From CAZNVB01 sp964651495 (GTDB taxonomy: Bacteria > Acidobacteriota > Aminicenantia > Aminicenantales > UBA8522), in assembly GCA_964651495.1 (NCBI GenBank), contig CAZYWP010000002.1, forward strand, positions 13,991-77,990: a stretch of DNA of 64,000 nt, written 5' to 3'. Every line of letters starts with the position of its first letter. The first letter of the stretch is position 1. Positions 50,030 to 58,380 of the stretch are shown here, in pieces. The position numbers and the translations under genes were made by a program. The notes beneath the pieces were generated by a model. The model searched no databases. It was given only the letters and a program-made list of their open reading frames with translations, and was not told the DNA's origin.

Positions 50030-50521
50030 TCACTTGACTTGTCCAAGTTCCATATGGATGAGACGCCGCCGGCGCATGATCACCGGCGCAAGAAAAAGCG
50101 TTAGGCCATTCTGCAGGATGAGTATCAGCAGCAGAATGATCTCGGCCGTCAACTCCTGACTCTTTGAGAATTCCTCGATCCCGGGGATGAGGAAGGCGAG
50201 TGTAAGAGCGGTCAGGACGGCGAGCGCAGCCCAGATCGGCCAGGGGACCGAGGCGTCCCGGGAAAGGGCCGCCTGTTTTTGGCCGGGGTGCCGGCGGCTG
50301 ATCTCGGCGCAGCATAGGCTTCGGACTTGGGCATCAACGTCGGCGGGGAGCTCGGGCTTCGACGCCTTCTCGAGACAGGAGCGGACGTCCGCTAAAAATT
50401 CCTTAAAAAACGCGCAGCCGGGGCAGTGAGCCAGATGGTCCTCAATGGAGAGCTGTTCCTCCCGGCTCAACACCCTGTCGCCGGCCTCGAGCATCAAACG
50501 CTCAAGATCTTGACATCGCAT
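50030..50521 (-). CDS. Zinc-finger (zf-HC2) anti-sigma factor
   Basis: A 163-residue anti-sigma protein. The N-terminus carries the HxxxCxxC zinc motif (His29, Cys33, Cys36: DHLAHCPGC), the ZAS/zf-HC2 type that binds and inhibits ECF sigma factors. Two hydrophobic segments (~95-112 and ~125-147) anchor it in the inner membrane. Its start overlaps the sigma gene by 28 bases, a strong sign of a dedicated pair. Confidence 0.88.
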   Translation of the reverse strand: MRCQDLERLMLEAGDRVLSREEQLSIEDHLAHCPGCAFFKEFLADVRSCLEKASKPELPADVDAQVRSLCCAEISRRHPGQKQAALSRDASVPWPIWAALAVLTALTLAFLIPGIEEFSKSQELTAEIILLLILILQNGLTLFLAPVIMRRRRLIHMELGQVK

Positions 50522-51054
50522 TTGACTCTCTCCGTTCTGGGGTTGTACTCGCTAAGCTCCTTCTGGAGCCTCCTGATGGCGCGGAAGAGCAGCGATTTCA
50601 CCGTCCCGACCGGGATTCCCAAAGCCTCCGCAATTTCCGCCTGGCGCAGGCCTTCGACCTCTTTCAGCACGAAAATGCGGCGCTGTCGCTCCGGCAACCG
50701 GGCGATGGCCAGGCTGATGCTTCTCTGGAGCGCAGCCTGCTCCGCGTCCCAGGCCGGGTCGGCCCCCACTTCTCCGGGATCGGCCGGTTTCTGGCCGGCC
50801 GCCCTGAATAAGAACAGTCGCCTGATTCGGGTTCTCCGCAGACGGTCACGGTGCAAGTTGACCAGGACTGTCAATAACCAGGGTTTTAGATCCTCCCCTA
50901 TACCCTTCTCGGGGGGATGTTTGGCCACCCGAAGCCAGACCTCTTGAAACATATCCTCCGCCTCTCCCCGGTCTCGCGCCAGATAACAGGCGAAATGAAA
51001 CACCTCGGCCTTGTAGCGGCTATAGAGCTCGTCGAACTCCTGGGCCGATGTCAT
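50494..51054 (-). CDS. ECF RNA polymerase sigma factor
   Basis: A 186-residue ECF sigma factor. Region 2 has DELYSRYKAEVFHFACYLARDRGEAEDMFQEVWLRV; region 4 has LPERQRRIFVLKEVEGLRQAEIAEALGIPVGTVKSLLFRA. It is negatively controlled by the zinc-finger anti-sigma encoded downstream with overlap. Its stimulus is unknown, but zinc anti-sigmas often respond to redox or envelope stress; the neighbouring MsrP gene (51.2 kb), divergent from it, is a plausible target. Confidence 0.92.
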   Translation of the reverse strand: MTSAQEFDELYSRYKAEVFHFACYLARDRGEAEDMFQEVWLRVAKHPPEKGIGEDLKPWLLTVLVNLHRDRLRRTRIRRLFLFRAAGQKPADPGEVGADPAWDAEQAALQRSISLAIARLPERQRRIFVLKEVEGLRQAEIAEALGIPVGTVKSLLFRAIRRLQKELSEYNPRTERVKCDVKILSV

Positions 51055-51139
51055 CTCTGCTCTCTGCTCAGCTCCATTTCATTACAATGAACGCACGATT
51101 GCCCAAAAAGTTCCGGCAAAAGAGTATTGGGCGAAATAT

Positions 51140-51168
51140 TTGCTGTCGAAGCGCATACCTTTTATATG
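51140..51168 (+). promoter_or_regulatory. Possible promoter of the msrP-like gene
   Basis: TTGCTG (51140-51145), 17-base spacer, TATATG (51163-51168); an overlapping GATAAT (51168-51173) could be used instead. RNA start near 51175, ~37 bases before the ATG. Confidence 0.4.
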
Positions 51169-51211
51169 ATAATATCAACGGAAGAGAATAGGCTATGCTG
51201 GGAAACCGAAC

Positions 51212-52246
51212 ATGTTGATGAAGAAAGCCCCCGATCTTAAGTACTCGGAGATCACGCCGAAAAAGCTCTACCTTAACCGGCGGCAATTTATTGCTGGATC
51301 GACCGCGTTGGCCGCCAGCGCGCTGGCCAAGCCGTTATTTCCTCAAGAGGCATCCGATCCTCTCGGACAGGCCTGGGCAGACACACCCGGGAGAAGCCAG
51401 CAACCTCAGGACATCCGGCAGAGCCCTCCTGGCGCCGGCCAAGCGCCACCAAAGCTCGTTATCGCCAAACGCAGCGAGTTCACCCTGCCCGAGGACAAAA
51501 TCACTCCCTCTGAAACGGCCACGGGCTACGTGAATTTTTATGAGTTCTCTACGGGAAAGCGGGAGACGGTGGAGCTGGCCCGAAATCTCCGCACCCGTCC
51601 CTGGACCATCGCCGTGGAAGGATTAGTCAAGGAGCCGAAGACATTCGATGCCGCTGAGCTCATCCGGATGTTCCCGCTCGAGGAGCGCGTCTACCGCTGG
51701 CGCTGCGTCGAAGCCTGGTCCATGGTCATCCCCTGGGTCGGGTTTCCGCTCGCCGATTTCATCAAGAAATGCGAGCCGACCTCCCAGGCCAGGTTCGTCG
51801 AGTTCACGACCCTGCTCGACCCCGGGCAGATGCCGGGCCAGCGGACAAACGTCCTCAAGTGGCCGTATATCGAGGGGCTGCGGATGGACGAAGCCATGCA
51901 CTCTCTAGCTCTCCTTGCCGTCGGCATGTACGGTGAATTCCTGCCGCCCCAGAACGGCGCCCCGATTCGGCTTGTCATCCCCTGGAAATATGGTTTCAAG
52001 AGCATCAAATCCATCGTCAAGGTCCGCTTCGTCGAGAAAATGCCTCGCAGCGCCTGGATACGCCAGCGCCCCGAAGAATACGGTTTTTATGCCAACGTCA
52101 ACCCTTTTGTCTCCCATCCGCGCTGGAGCCAGGAAAAGGAGCGGAGGATCGGGGAGGACGGCAAGCGCCCGACTCTCATCTTCAACGGCTACGAAGAGCA
52201 AGTGGAAAGCCTCTATGCCGGTATGAACCTGAAAAGGTACTACTGA
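51212..52246 (+). CDS. msrP: MsrP-like periplasmic methionine sulfoxide reductase (molybdopterin)
   Basis: A 344-residue protein of the sulfite-oxidase-like molybdopterin superfamily, closest to YedY/MsrP. It has a twin-arginine signal (NRRQFIAGSTALAASALA), a mature N-terminus with Pro/Gln linker, and the molybdenum-ligating Cys165 in RWRCVEAWSM. Segments GYVNFYEFSTGK, RPWTIAVEGLV and IPWKYGFKSIKSIVKVRF match the family. It repairs oxidised methionine in periplasmic proteins. The usual haem membrane subunit msrQ is not adjacent, so electron supply is unclear. It is divergent from an ECF operon. Confidence 0.88.
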   Translation: MLMKKAPDLKYSEITPKKLYLNRRQFIAGSTALAASALAKPLFPQEASDPLGQAWADTPGRSQQPQDIRQSPPGAGQAPPKLVIAKRSEFTLPEDKITPSETATGYVNFYEFSTGKRETVELARNLRTRPWTIAVEGLVKEPKTFDAAELIRMFPLEERVYRWRCVEAWSMVIPWVGFPLADFIKKCEPTSQARFVEFTTLLDPGQMPGQRTNVLKWPYIEGLRMDEAMHSLALLAVGMYGEFLPPQNGAPIRLVIPWKYGFKSIKSIVKVRFVEKMPRSAWIRQRPEEYGFYANVNPFVSHPRWSQEKERRIGEDGKRPTLIFNGYEEQVESLYAGMNLKRYY

Positions 52247-52279
52247 AACAAACCGGCTCTGTCTAAAAGCCCGGGAATG

Positions 52280-52308
52280 TTGTCATCACCGTTCAATCCT
52301 TCTATAAT
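52280..52308 (+). promoter_or_regulatory. Strong predicted promoter of the sulfatase-TPR gene
   Basis: TTGTCA (52280-52285), 17-base spacer, TATAAT (52303-52308). RNA would start near 52315, only ~4 bases before the ATG at 52319. An ATG at 52277 lies upstream of this promoter and is excluded. Confidence 0.75.
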
Positions 52309-52318
52309 TCAGGAAAAC

Positions 52319-54469
52319 ATGATTCCTTTCTCTTCCAGGCAGACGCAAGGCCGGCGCCGGATAATGATCCTGACTCTTTTTCTCGCCCTCCTTCTTTGGC
52401 CTCAGAATATCCAGTCCGCAGCCCCGGAACCCCGCCTCAACCTCCTCCTTATCACCATCGACACGCTCCGGGCTGACAGAGTGAGCGCGTATGATCCTAA
52501 GCATCTTGGGACGCCCAACATGGACAGCCTGGCGGCCAATGGCGTTCTGTTCACCCGGGCCTTTGCCAACACCACCACCACGCTTCCCTCGCACACCAAC
52601 ATTCTTCTGGGAACCACACCTTCTTGCCACGGCGTCCATGACAACGCCAATTTCGTCGTCCGAGGGGAATTCCTGACCCTGGCGGAGCACCTCAAGAGCT
52701 CCGGCTATGCGACGGGCGCTTTCCTGGGCGGATTTCCCCTCGACGCGCGCTTTGGGCTCAACCAGGGATTCGACGTCTACGACGACGACTTCAGCCGGGC
52801 CGAAGAGGGTGTCGAAAAAGGTCGGGAGCGCCGGGCGCAGGCCGTCGTGGACAGCTCCCTGAAGTGGCTGGCAGGGCAAAAATCTCCTTGGTTTCTCTGG
52901 ATTCATCTGTATGATCCTCACGACCCCTACACGCCTCTCGAGCCTTATAAAACCCGGTTCGCCGCCAATCCTTACGACGGAGAGGTGGCTTATACTGACG
53001 CCGTAATCGGAAATCTCATCCGCGGCCTGGAGCAAAATGGCCGTCTTTCCGATACGGTGCTCATCCTCACCGGAGACCACGGCGAATCCCTGGGGGAGCA
53101 CGGCGAAAAGACGCACGGCTACCTCGCCTACAATACAACCCTCTGGATCCCCCTGATTATTCAAGCCCCGGGATTGGAGCACCGGGTCATCTCGCAGAAC
53201 ATCTCCCACCTTGATATTTTCCCGACAGTCTGTGACCTGCTCGACCTCCCGAAGCCCGATTTTCTCCAGGGGAACTCGCTTCGTCCCCTGCTCCAAGGCA
53301 AGAAGATCGGGGACCGGAAGATCTTTTTTGAGTCTCTTTCCCCCTACTACAATATGGGGTGGGGGCCGATCGCCGGGTACATCAGGAAAAACGAAAAATA
53401 TATCGATTCTCCCGTTCCCGAGCTCTATGACTTGGCCAGGGATTTCGACGAGAAAAAAAACCAGGCCGGGAGCAAGAACCTGACCGACTACAAGAAGCGC
53501 CTGGATGGGATATTCCAGCGCCAGGCTTCAGCGGCGAGCCTCACGGCCGAGCAGAAGATGGACCGGGAAACCCAGGAGCGCCTGAGAAGCCTCGGCTATC
53601 TGGCCAGCCTCCAGGGGTCGAGAAAAAAAACATTCCGGCCGGAAGATGATGTCAAAGCCCTCCTCCCTTACCACAACAAATCCATGGAGGCGCTGGACCT
53701 CTTCCGCGCCGGAAAGGCCGGGGAGGCGATCCGAGCTCTCCGAGAAATCATCACGGCGCGGGGAAACATCAAGACGGCCTACCTGAACCTCGCCATGATC
53801 TACAAAAGACAAGGGAGATTGGACGACGCCGTCGCCGTCCTGGAGGCGGGCCAGGAGGCACTTCCCGAAAACTATGAGCTCTACGCAGAAACGATCGCTT
53901 GTCTCTATGACGCCGGAACGTTCAGTGAAGCCATCCAGGCTTTCGAGCGGAAGAGCCCGCCGGAAAGAGAGCTTGACCCGGTTGTCTGGGTGTATGCCGG
54001 GCTCGCCCACTGGAAAATCGGAAACGATCAAAAGGCCGTCGAGCTTTATAAAAAATCGATTTCCATCGACCCGAAATTCTCCGTTCCCCACACCAACCTC
54101 GGCACCCTCTTCGCCTTTGATTTCAGAAAAACAAACGACCCGGCGTCTTCCCAAAGGTCGGTGGAGAGCTACGAAAAGGCCATCCGCCTTGACCCTTCCT
54201 CCGGTGACGCCTTCCAAGGACTGGGTGTCGCCTATTATCTGGCAAAAAATTACGACCAGGCGATCACCAGCTTGAACCGGGCTCTCGAGATTGAGCCGGG
54301 CCTGGATGAGGCCGTATTTTTCCTCGGCCTGGCTCACCTGGACAAGAAAGACCATGCCCGGGCCTATCAATATTTCATCAAATATAAAAGCACCCCGACC
54401 TACGACCGCCTCACCCCGGCGGAAAAGGCCCGGCTGGAAGAGTATATCGCCGCCAGCAAAAAGGAATGA
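52319..54469 (+). CDS. Sulfatase-fold protein with C-terminal TPR repeats
   Basis: A 716-residue protein. After a signal/anchor (IMILTLFLALLLWP) the alkaline-phosphatase/sulfatase fold spans ~35-420: LLLITIDTLRADRVSAY (metal Asp), TTTTLPSHTNILLGT (active-site region), LHLYDPHDPYTPLEPY and ILTGDHGESLGEHG. At the nucleophile position the C/S-x-P-S-R signature of sulfatases is replaced by T-L-P-S-H, so a formylglycine enzyme is unlikely; Thr-based phospho- or sulfo-transfer is possible. The C-terminal ~250 residues hold five to six TPRs. This fusion is frequent in Acidobacteria-like genomes. Target unknown. Confidence 0.83.
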   Translation: MIPFSSRQTQGRRRIMILTLFLALLLWPQNIQSAAPEPRLNLLLITIDTLRADRVSAYDPKHLGTPNMDSLAANGVLFTRAFANTTTTLPSHTNILLGTTPSCHGVHDNANFVVRGEFLTLAEHLKSSGYATGAFLGGFPLDARFGLNQGFDVYDDDFSRAEEGVEKGRERRAQAVVDSSLKWLAGQKSPWFLWIHLYDPHDPYTPLEPYKTRFAANPYDGEVAYTDAVIGNLIRGLEQNGRLSDTVLILTGDHGESLGEHGEKTHGYLAYNTTLWIPLIIQAPGLEHRVISQNISHLDIFPTVCDLLDLPKPDFLQGNSLRPLLQGKKIGDRKIFFESLSPYYNMGWGPIAGYIRKNEKYIDSPVPELYDLARDFDEKKNQAGSKNLTDYKKRLDGIFQRQASAASLTAEQKMDRETQERLRSLGYLASLQGSRKKTFRPEDDVKALLPYHNKSMEALDLFRAGKAGEAIRALREIITARGNIKTAYLNLAMIYKRQGRLDDAVAVLEAGQEALPENYELYAETIACLYDAGTFSEAIQAFERKSPPERELDPVVWVYAGLAHWKIGNDQKAVELYKKSISIDPKFSVPHTNLGTLFAFDFRKTNDPASSQRSVESYEKAIRLDPSSGDAFQGLGVAYYLAKNYDQAITSLNRALEIEPGLDEAVFFLGLAHLDKKDHARAYQYFIKYKSTPTYDRLTPAEKARLEEYIAASKKE

Positions 54470-54669
54470 CTGTCTGTCGTCCTCGACATCTGTAGCTTCG
54501 AAGCCTCCCCCGGCCCACCTTCCGCTATTTTCAGCTCAACTTGACCTCCGATCACGCTGCGATTTATCATCCCTAACGACGGGATGATGCAAAATCGGTG
54601 CATGAACCCTCATTCAGCCGGCACACCAGAAAACGAAATGCTTTTCGATGTTAGGATAATTCTAGTATC

Positions 54670-56238
54670 ATGAGAGTTTTCCCGTTGAATGCTAGACGCG
54701 CGTGGCAGCTTTCTGACGACTTTCTCATGGGGTTTCGGCTGCTCCGCCGGCTCCCTGCCTATTTGCGCAATCCGCTCACGATTGCCGAGTGCAGGGCAAT
54801 CCTCCGCCGGCGGCTCGAACGGCGCGAAGACGACTTCCTTGATTTGATGTGCCGCGCCGTTTTCGCGAACCGCTCGAGCCCGTATCGTCAGCTCCTGGAA
54901 CATGCCAGATGCGAATACGGCGACATGGAACACTTGGTTCGGGACGACGGTCTGGAGAGCGCGCTCAGGACGCTTTTTCATGCCGGTGTGTACCTCACGA
55001 CGGACGAGTACAAGGGCCGCCAGCTGGCGGTTCGCGGAAATATCACGATAGCGGTCGATCCGCCTCTGCTGAGGAATCCGCTTATGGTCCCGCAGTACCG
55101 AGTGACGACCAGCGGCAGTCGCGGAGCGGCGACGAGCATTCCGCTCAGCCTAGCCTGCATCCGGGACCGGGCCGTGAACATGTACCTGTCACTCGATGCC
55201 CGCGGCGGGGCAAACTGGCGGAACGCCGTTTGGGGGATCCCGGGCATCAGCCCATTTCTCTGGTATTCGGCCTGCGGCACGCCCGCGGCACGGTGGTTCT
55301 CGCCGCTCGATCCGGGAGCGTCCGACTTGCTTCCACGATACCGGTGGAGCACTCGGGCTATCGCCTGGACGGGTCGGCTCACCGGGGTGCCAATTCCTTT
55401 CCCTGAGCACGTGCCCTTGGACGCCCCGCTCCCAATAGGCCGGTGGATGGCCCAGACTCTCCAGGGGGGAGAAGTCCCTCATCTCTGGGCTTTCCCGAGC
55501 TCAGCGGTGCGCCTGTGCCGGGCAGCCGAGGAAGCGGGTGTCGATATCGCCGGAGCCCGGTTCACGATCACCGGAGAGCCGGTCACGGACGCTTGCCTTG
55601 CCGCAATCCGTCGAGTCCACGCCGACGCCGTGCCCGACTATGGGAGCGCGGATTCCGGAGGGTCCGTCAGCCAGGGCTGCCTGTCTCCTGAAGCGCCAGA
55701 TGACGTCCATGTTTTTAGCGACCTTAACGGCCTTATCCAGGCCGACATGCCCCCATTCCCCACGGGTGCCCTGATCCTGTCGTCAATCAGGCCGACGGTC
55801 CCGTTTGTTTTCCTCAACGTCTCAATGGGCGACTTCGCCACGGTTACAGATCGTCGCTGCGGCTGTCCCATGGAAGCGCTGGGCTAGCGGACCCACCTGC
55901 ACACGATCAGGAGTTATGAGAAACTGACGGCCGGGGGAGTGACGCTCGCGGATTTTGACGTTGTCCGTATCCTGGAAGAGATCCTTCCCCGGCGTTTCGG
56001 AGGGGGGCCATCGGACTACCAGCTCGTCGAGGATTTGGCTAACGATGGCGGGCCTAGGCTTCGTCTATTGGTGCATCCGTCTGTCGCCGCTGTTGATCCG
56101 GCCGTGGTTTCTCATGTTTTCCTGGAAGCGCTTGGAAGCGGCTCAGGAACGCGGCAGGTCATGGAGAACGATAAGGCCGGCCGCCGGGAGCTCTACAAGC
56201 AGTTACGCCTCCCGCCCGACGCCTCAATCAAGAAATGA
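54670..56238 (+). pseudogene. Adenylate-forming (phenylacetyl-CoA-ligase-like) enzyme interrupted by an in-frame TAG
   Basis: One frame runs from the ATG at 54670 to the TGA at 56236, broken only by TAG at 55885-55887 (codon 406). The first part has an AMP-binding-like loop VTTSGSRGAATS (~145-156) and DYGSADSGG (~323-331), as in CapK/PaaK-type ligases. After the stop, RTHLHTIRSYEKLTAGG and FDVVRILEEILPRRFGGGPSDYQLVE continue the same protein, which makes a Trp (TGG) the likely original codon. It is therefore a recent nonsense mutation, a sequence error, or readthrough. No ribosome site precedes the ATG. Codon use looks slightly different from neighbours, which may mean transfer. Confidence 0.75.
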
Positions 56239-56299
56239 TTTGCTAAAGACTGTCGATTTTCTGGACAATAAACCCATCCCGGACTCGAGGAAGTCGAGC

Positions 56300-57205
56300 A
56301 TGAGCAAGAAAGCCATTCTATTGATTCTGGCTCTCGGCAGCATGATCTTGGCCGACGGAAGCCAAAACAAACCCGAAACCCAGCCGCCGGCGGCCCCGGG
56401 GGCGTCCAAGAATGTCGCTTTTGCCGGCATTCGCTCCTCGAGATACGGCGTCAAACCGTTCCCCGAGCCGGAAGCCTGGCAGAAGGCCATCGAGACGATG
56501 AACGGCTATTTCCCCGGTGCGGCCCCCTGCGCCATCTGGATCGTGGGCAAGTTCAAGAGCCCGACGACCTGTCTCCTTTTTTTCCCTTCCGGGGGCCAGC
56601 CCTATCCCAACATCGAGTTCGAGGGGCCGGACCAGAACGAACGATTCCTGAGCCACTTCGACCGGACAGGCATCAAAGTCTTTCTCCAGGTGGAGTCAGC
56701 CCATGCCGATATGCTGACCCTGATCGACCTCGTGCTCGGCCGGTACAAGCAGCATCCCTGTGTCATCGGGTTCGGCGTGGATGTCGAATGGTATCGGGAG
56801 GCCGACAAGCCGGGATGGGGAATGCCTATCGATGATGAAACGGCCAAGCAATGGGAAGCCCGGGTCAAGTCGCACAACCCGTCCTACCGGCTCTTCCTCA
56901 AACACTGGGACCCGGACTGGATGCCCAAAACCTACCGAGGGGATATCATTTTCGTCGATGACAGCCAAGAGTTGAAGGGTCTAGATGAGATGGTGGATGA
57001 GTTCCAGAAGAGCTGGGCCGACCGTTTCTATCCCAACTCCGTCTTCTTCCAGATCGGCTATAACTCGGATAAGCCGTGGTGGCAGAAACTGGACAACCCG
57101 CCCCAGACGATCGGTCGGGCGATCGCCCAGAGAGTTAAACAGAGCTGCGGGATCATCTGGGTCGATTTCAGCCTGAGAGAGGTCTTCAAGCTTTCGCCGG
57201 AATGA
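56300..57205 (+). CDS. Secreted TIM-barrel-like protein, putative glycosidase
   Basis: A 301-residue exported protein (signal MSKKAILLILALGSMILADG). Its body has barrel-like strands: CAIWIVGKF, GIKVFLQVE, GFGVDVEWYREAD and IIFVDDSQEL, with acidic residues at the strand ends (Glu in DVEWY, Asp in VDDS) where glycosidases carry catalytic groups. I do not recognise the family. It is the first gene of a three-gene run with two further secreted carbohydrate-active candidates, which supports a glycan role. The ATG has GAGGAAG upstream. Confidence 0.6.
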   Translation: MSKKAILLILALGSMILADGSQNKPETQPPAAPGASKNVAFAGIRSSRYGVKPFPEPEAWQKAIETMNGYFPGAAPCAIWIVGKFKSPTTCLLFFPSGGQPYPNIEFEGPDQNERFLSHFDRTGIKVFLQVESAHADMLTLIDLVLGRYKQHPCVIGFGVDVEWYREADKPGWGMPIDDETAKQWEARVKSHNPSYRLFLKHWDPDWMPKTYRGDIIFVDDSQELKGLDEMVDEFQKSWADRFYPNSVFFQIGYNSDKPWWQKLDNPPQTIGRAIAQRVKQSCGIIWVDFSLREVFKLSPE

Positions 57206-57248
57206 TCCCAACTTTGGCGGGGATGGGGAGATTCATCGGAGGCAGGCC

Positions 57249-58367
57249 ATGAAAAAGAACGTGATCGTCGGCCTGTTGCTCTGGGCTGTCCTGTATGTCC
57301 CATCTCGCGGCAATTCGTCGCGCCCGAGCTTTGACCCCGAAAACGGCAAGGACCTCATGATCGGGGTCAAAATATACGCTTATGAAGGCGCCCTTCCCGA
57401 GCTTTTCGGGGAATGGCGCTCCCTGGGCGTAAACGCCGTCTTCGTCAGCCCGGCCCTGGCTGCTCAGGCTCAATTCCGGGAGATGGCCAGGGAGCAGGGA
57501 ATTTCCGTCTTTTTGATCCTGCCCATCTTTTTCAACCCGGAGGAACTCAAGAGAGACGCCGGGCTTTACGCGCTGACCGACCGGGGGAATAAGGCCAAGG
57601 ACGATTGGGTGGAGTTCGTCTGCCCGACACGTCCGGCTTACCGGAGCCGCCGGATCGAGTGGGTCAAGACTCTGGTCCGGAAGTTGGACCCAGACGGGAT
57701 CAGCCTGGATTTCATCCGCTATTTTGTTTTTTGGGAGATGGTCTATCCGGAGAGGACGCTGAACTCGATCGCTGACAGCTGCTTTGATGAGAGCTGTCTG
57801 GACCGGTTCCAGAAAGACACCGGGATCGCTCTGCCCAAAGGGCTCGGCGCAGCCGCTGCCAAAGCAAAATGGATCCAAGCCCGGTACCGGCGGGAATGGA
57901 CGGACTGGAAATGCGGGGTCATCACCGGTATGGTCCGGTCCATCGTAGAGGAGGCCAGGGCCATTAAGCCAAAGGTGATGGTCAACATCCATAGCGTCCC
58001 CTGGCGAGAAAGAGACTTCGGGGGAGCGATCAGGGCGATCGCCGGTCAGGACCTGGTTGCGCTCGCGGATCTAACGGACATGATCTCGCCGATGTGCTAT
58101 TGGCATATGCTCAAGAGAAAGCCGGCCTGGATCCGCGAGGTGGTCGAGGATATCCATTCCCAAACAAAAGGCCGGGTTGTTCCCAGCATTCAAGTCGGGC
58201 AGGCCTATATCAGTGAAACTCTTTCGCTGGAGGTGTTCAAGGAGGCGCTGGAAAACGCCTTGAGCCCTCCTTCCGGCGGCGTCATCTTCTGGAATTGGGA
58301 TGCTCTGGCCAAGGAGCCGGAGAAAAAGGCGGTCGTCGCCGCGCGCCTCAAAGCTCAAAATCGATAA
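57249..58367 (+). CDS. Secreted GHL/DUF4015-like putative glycoside hydrolase
   Basis: A 372-residue exported protein. The fold resembles the DUF4015/GHL10-type TIM barrel hydrolases: MIGVKIYAYEGALPELFGEWRSLGVNAVFVSP, GISVFLILPIFF, RKLDPDGISLDFIRYF (conserved Asp at a strand end) and LTDMISPMCYW, RVVPSIQVGQAY. Such proteins are linked to polysaccharide (for example poly-GlcN or alginate-type) metabolism. It lies 43 bp after the preceding TIM-barrel gene and 13 bp before the GH2 gene, so it is in one operon. Substrate not determined. Confidence 0.75.
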   Translation: MKKNVIVGLLLWAVLYVPSRGNSSRPSFDPENGKDLMIGVKIYAYEGALPELFGEWRSLGVNAVFVSPALAAQAQFREMAREQGISVFLILPIFFNPEELKRDAGLYALTDRGNKAKDDWVEFVCPTRPAYRSRRIEWVKTLVRKLDPDGISLDFIRYFVFWEMVYPERTLNSIADSCFDESCLDRFQKDTGIALPKGLGAAAAKAKWIQARYRREWTDWKCGVITGMVRSIVEEARAIKPKVMVNIHSVPWRERDFGGAIRAIAGQDLVALADLTDMISPMCYWHMLKRKPAWIREVVEDIHSQTKGRVVPSIQVGQAYISETLSLEVFKEALENALSPPSGGVIFWNWDALAKEPEKKAVVAARLKAQNR

Positions 58368-58380
58368 GGAGGAGACCCGG

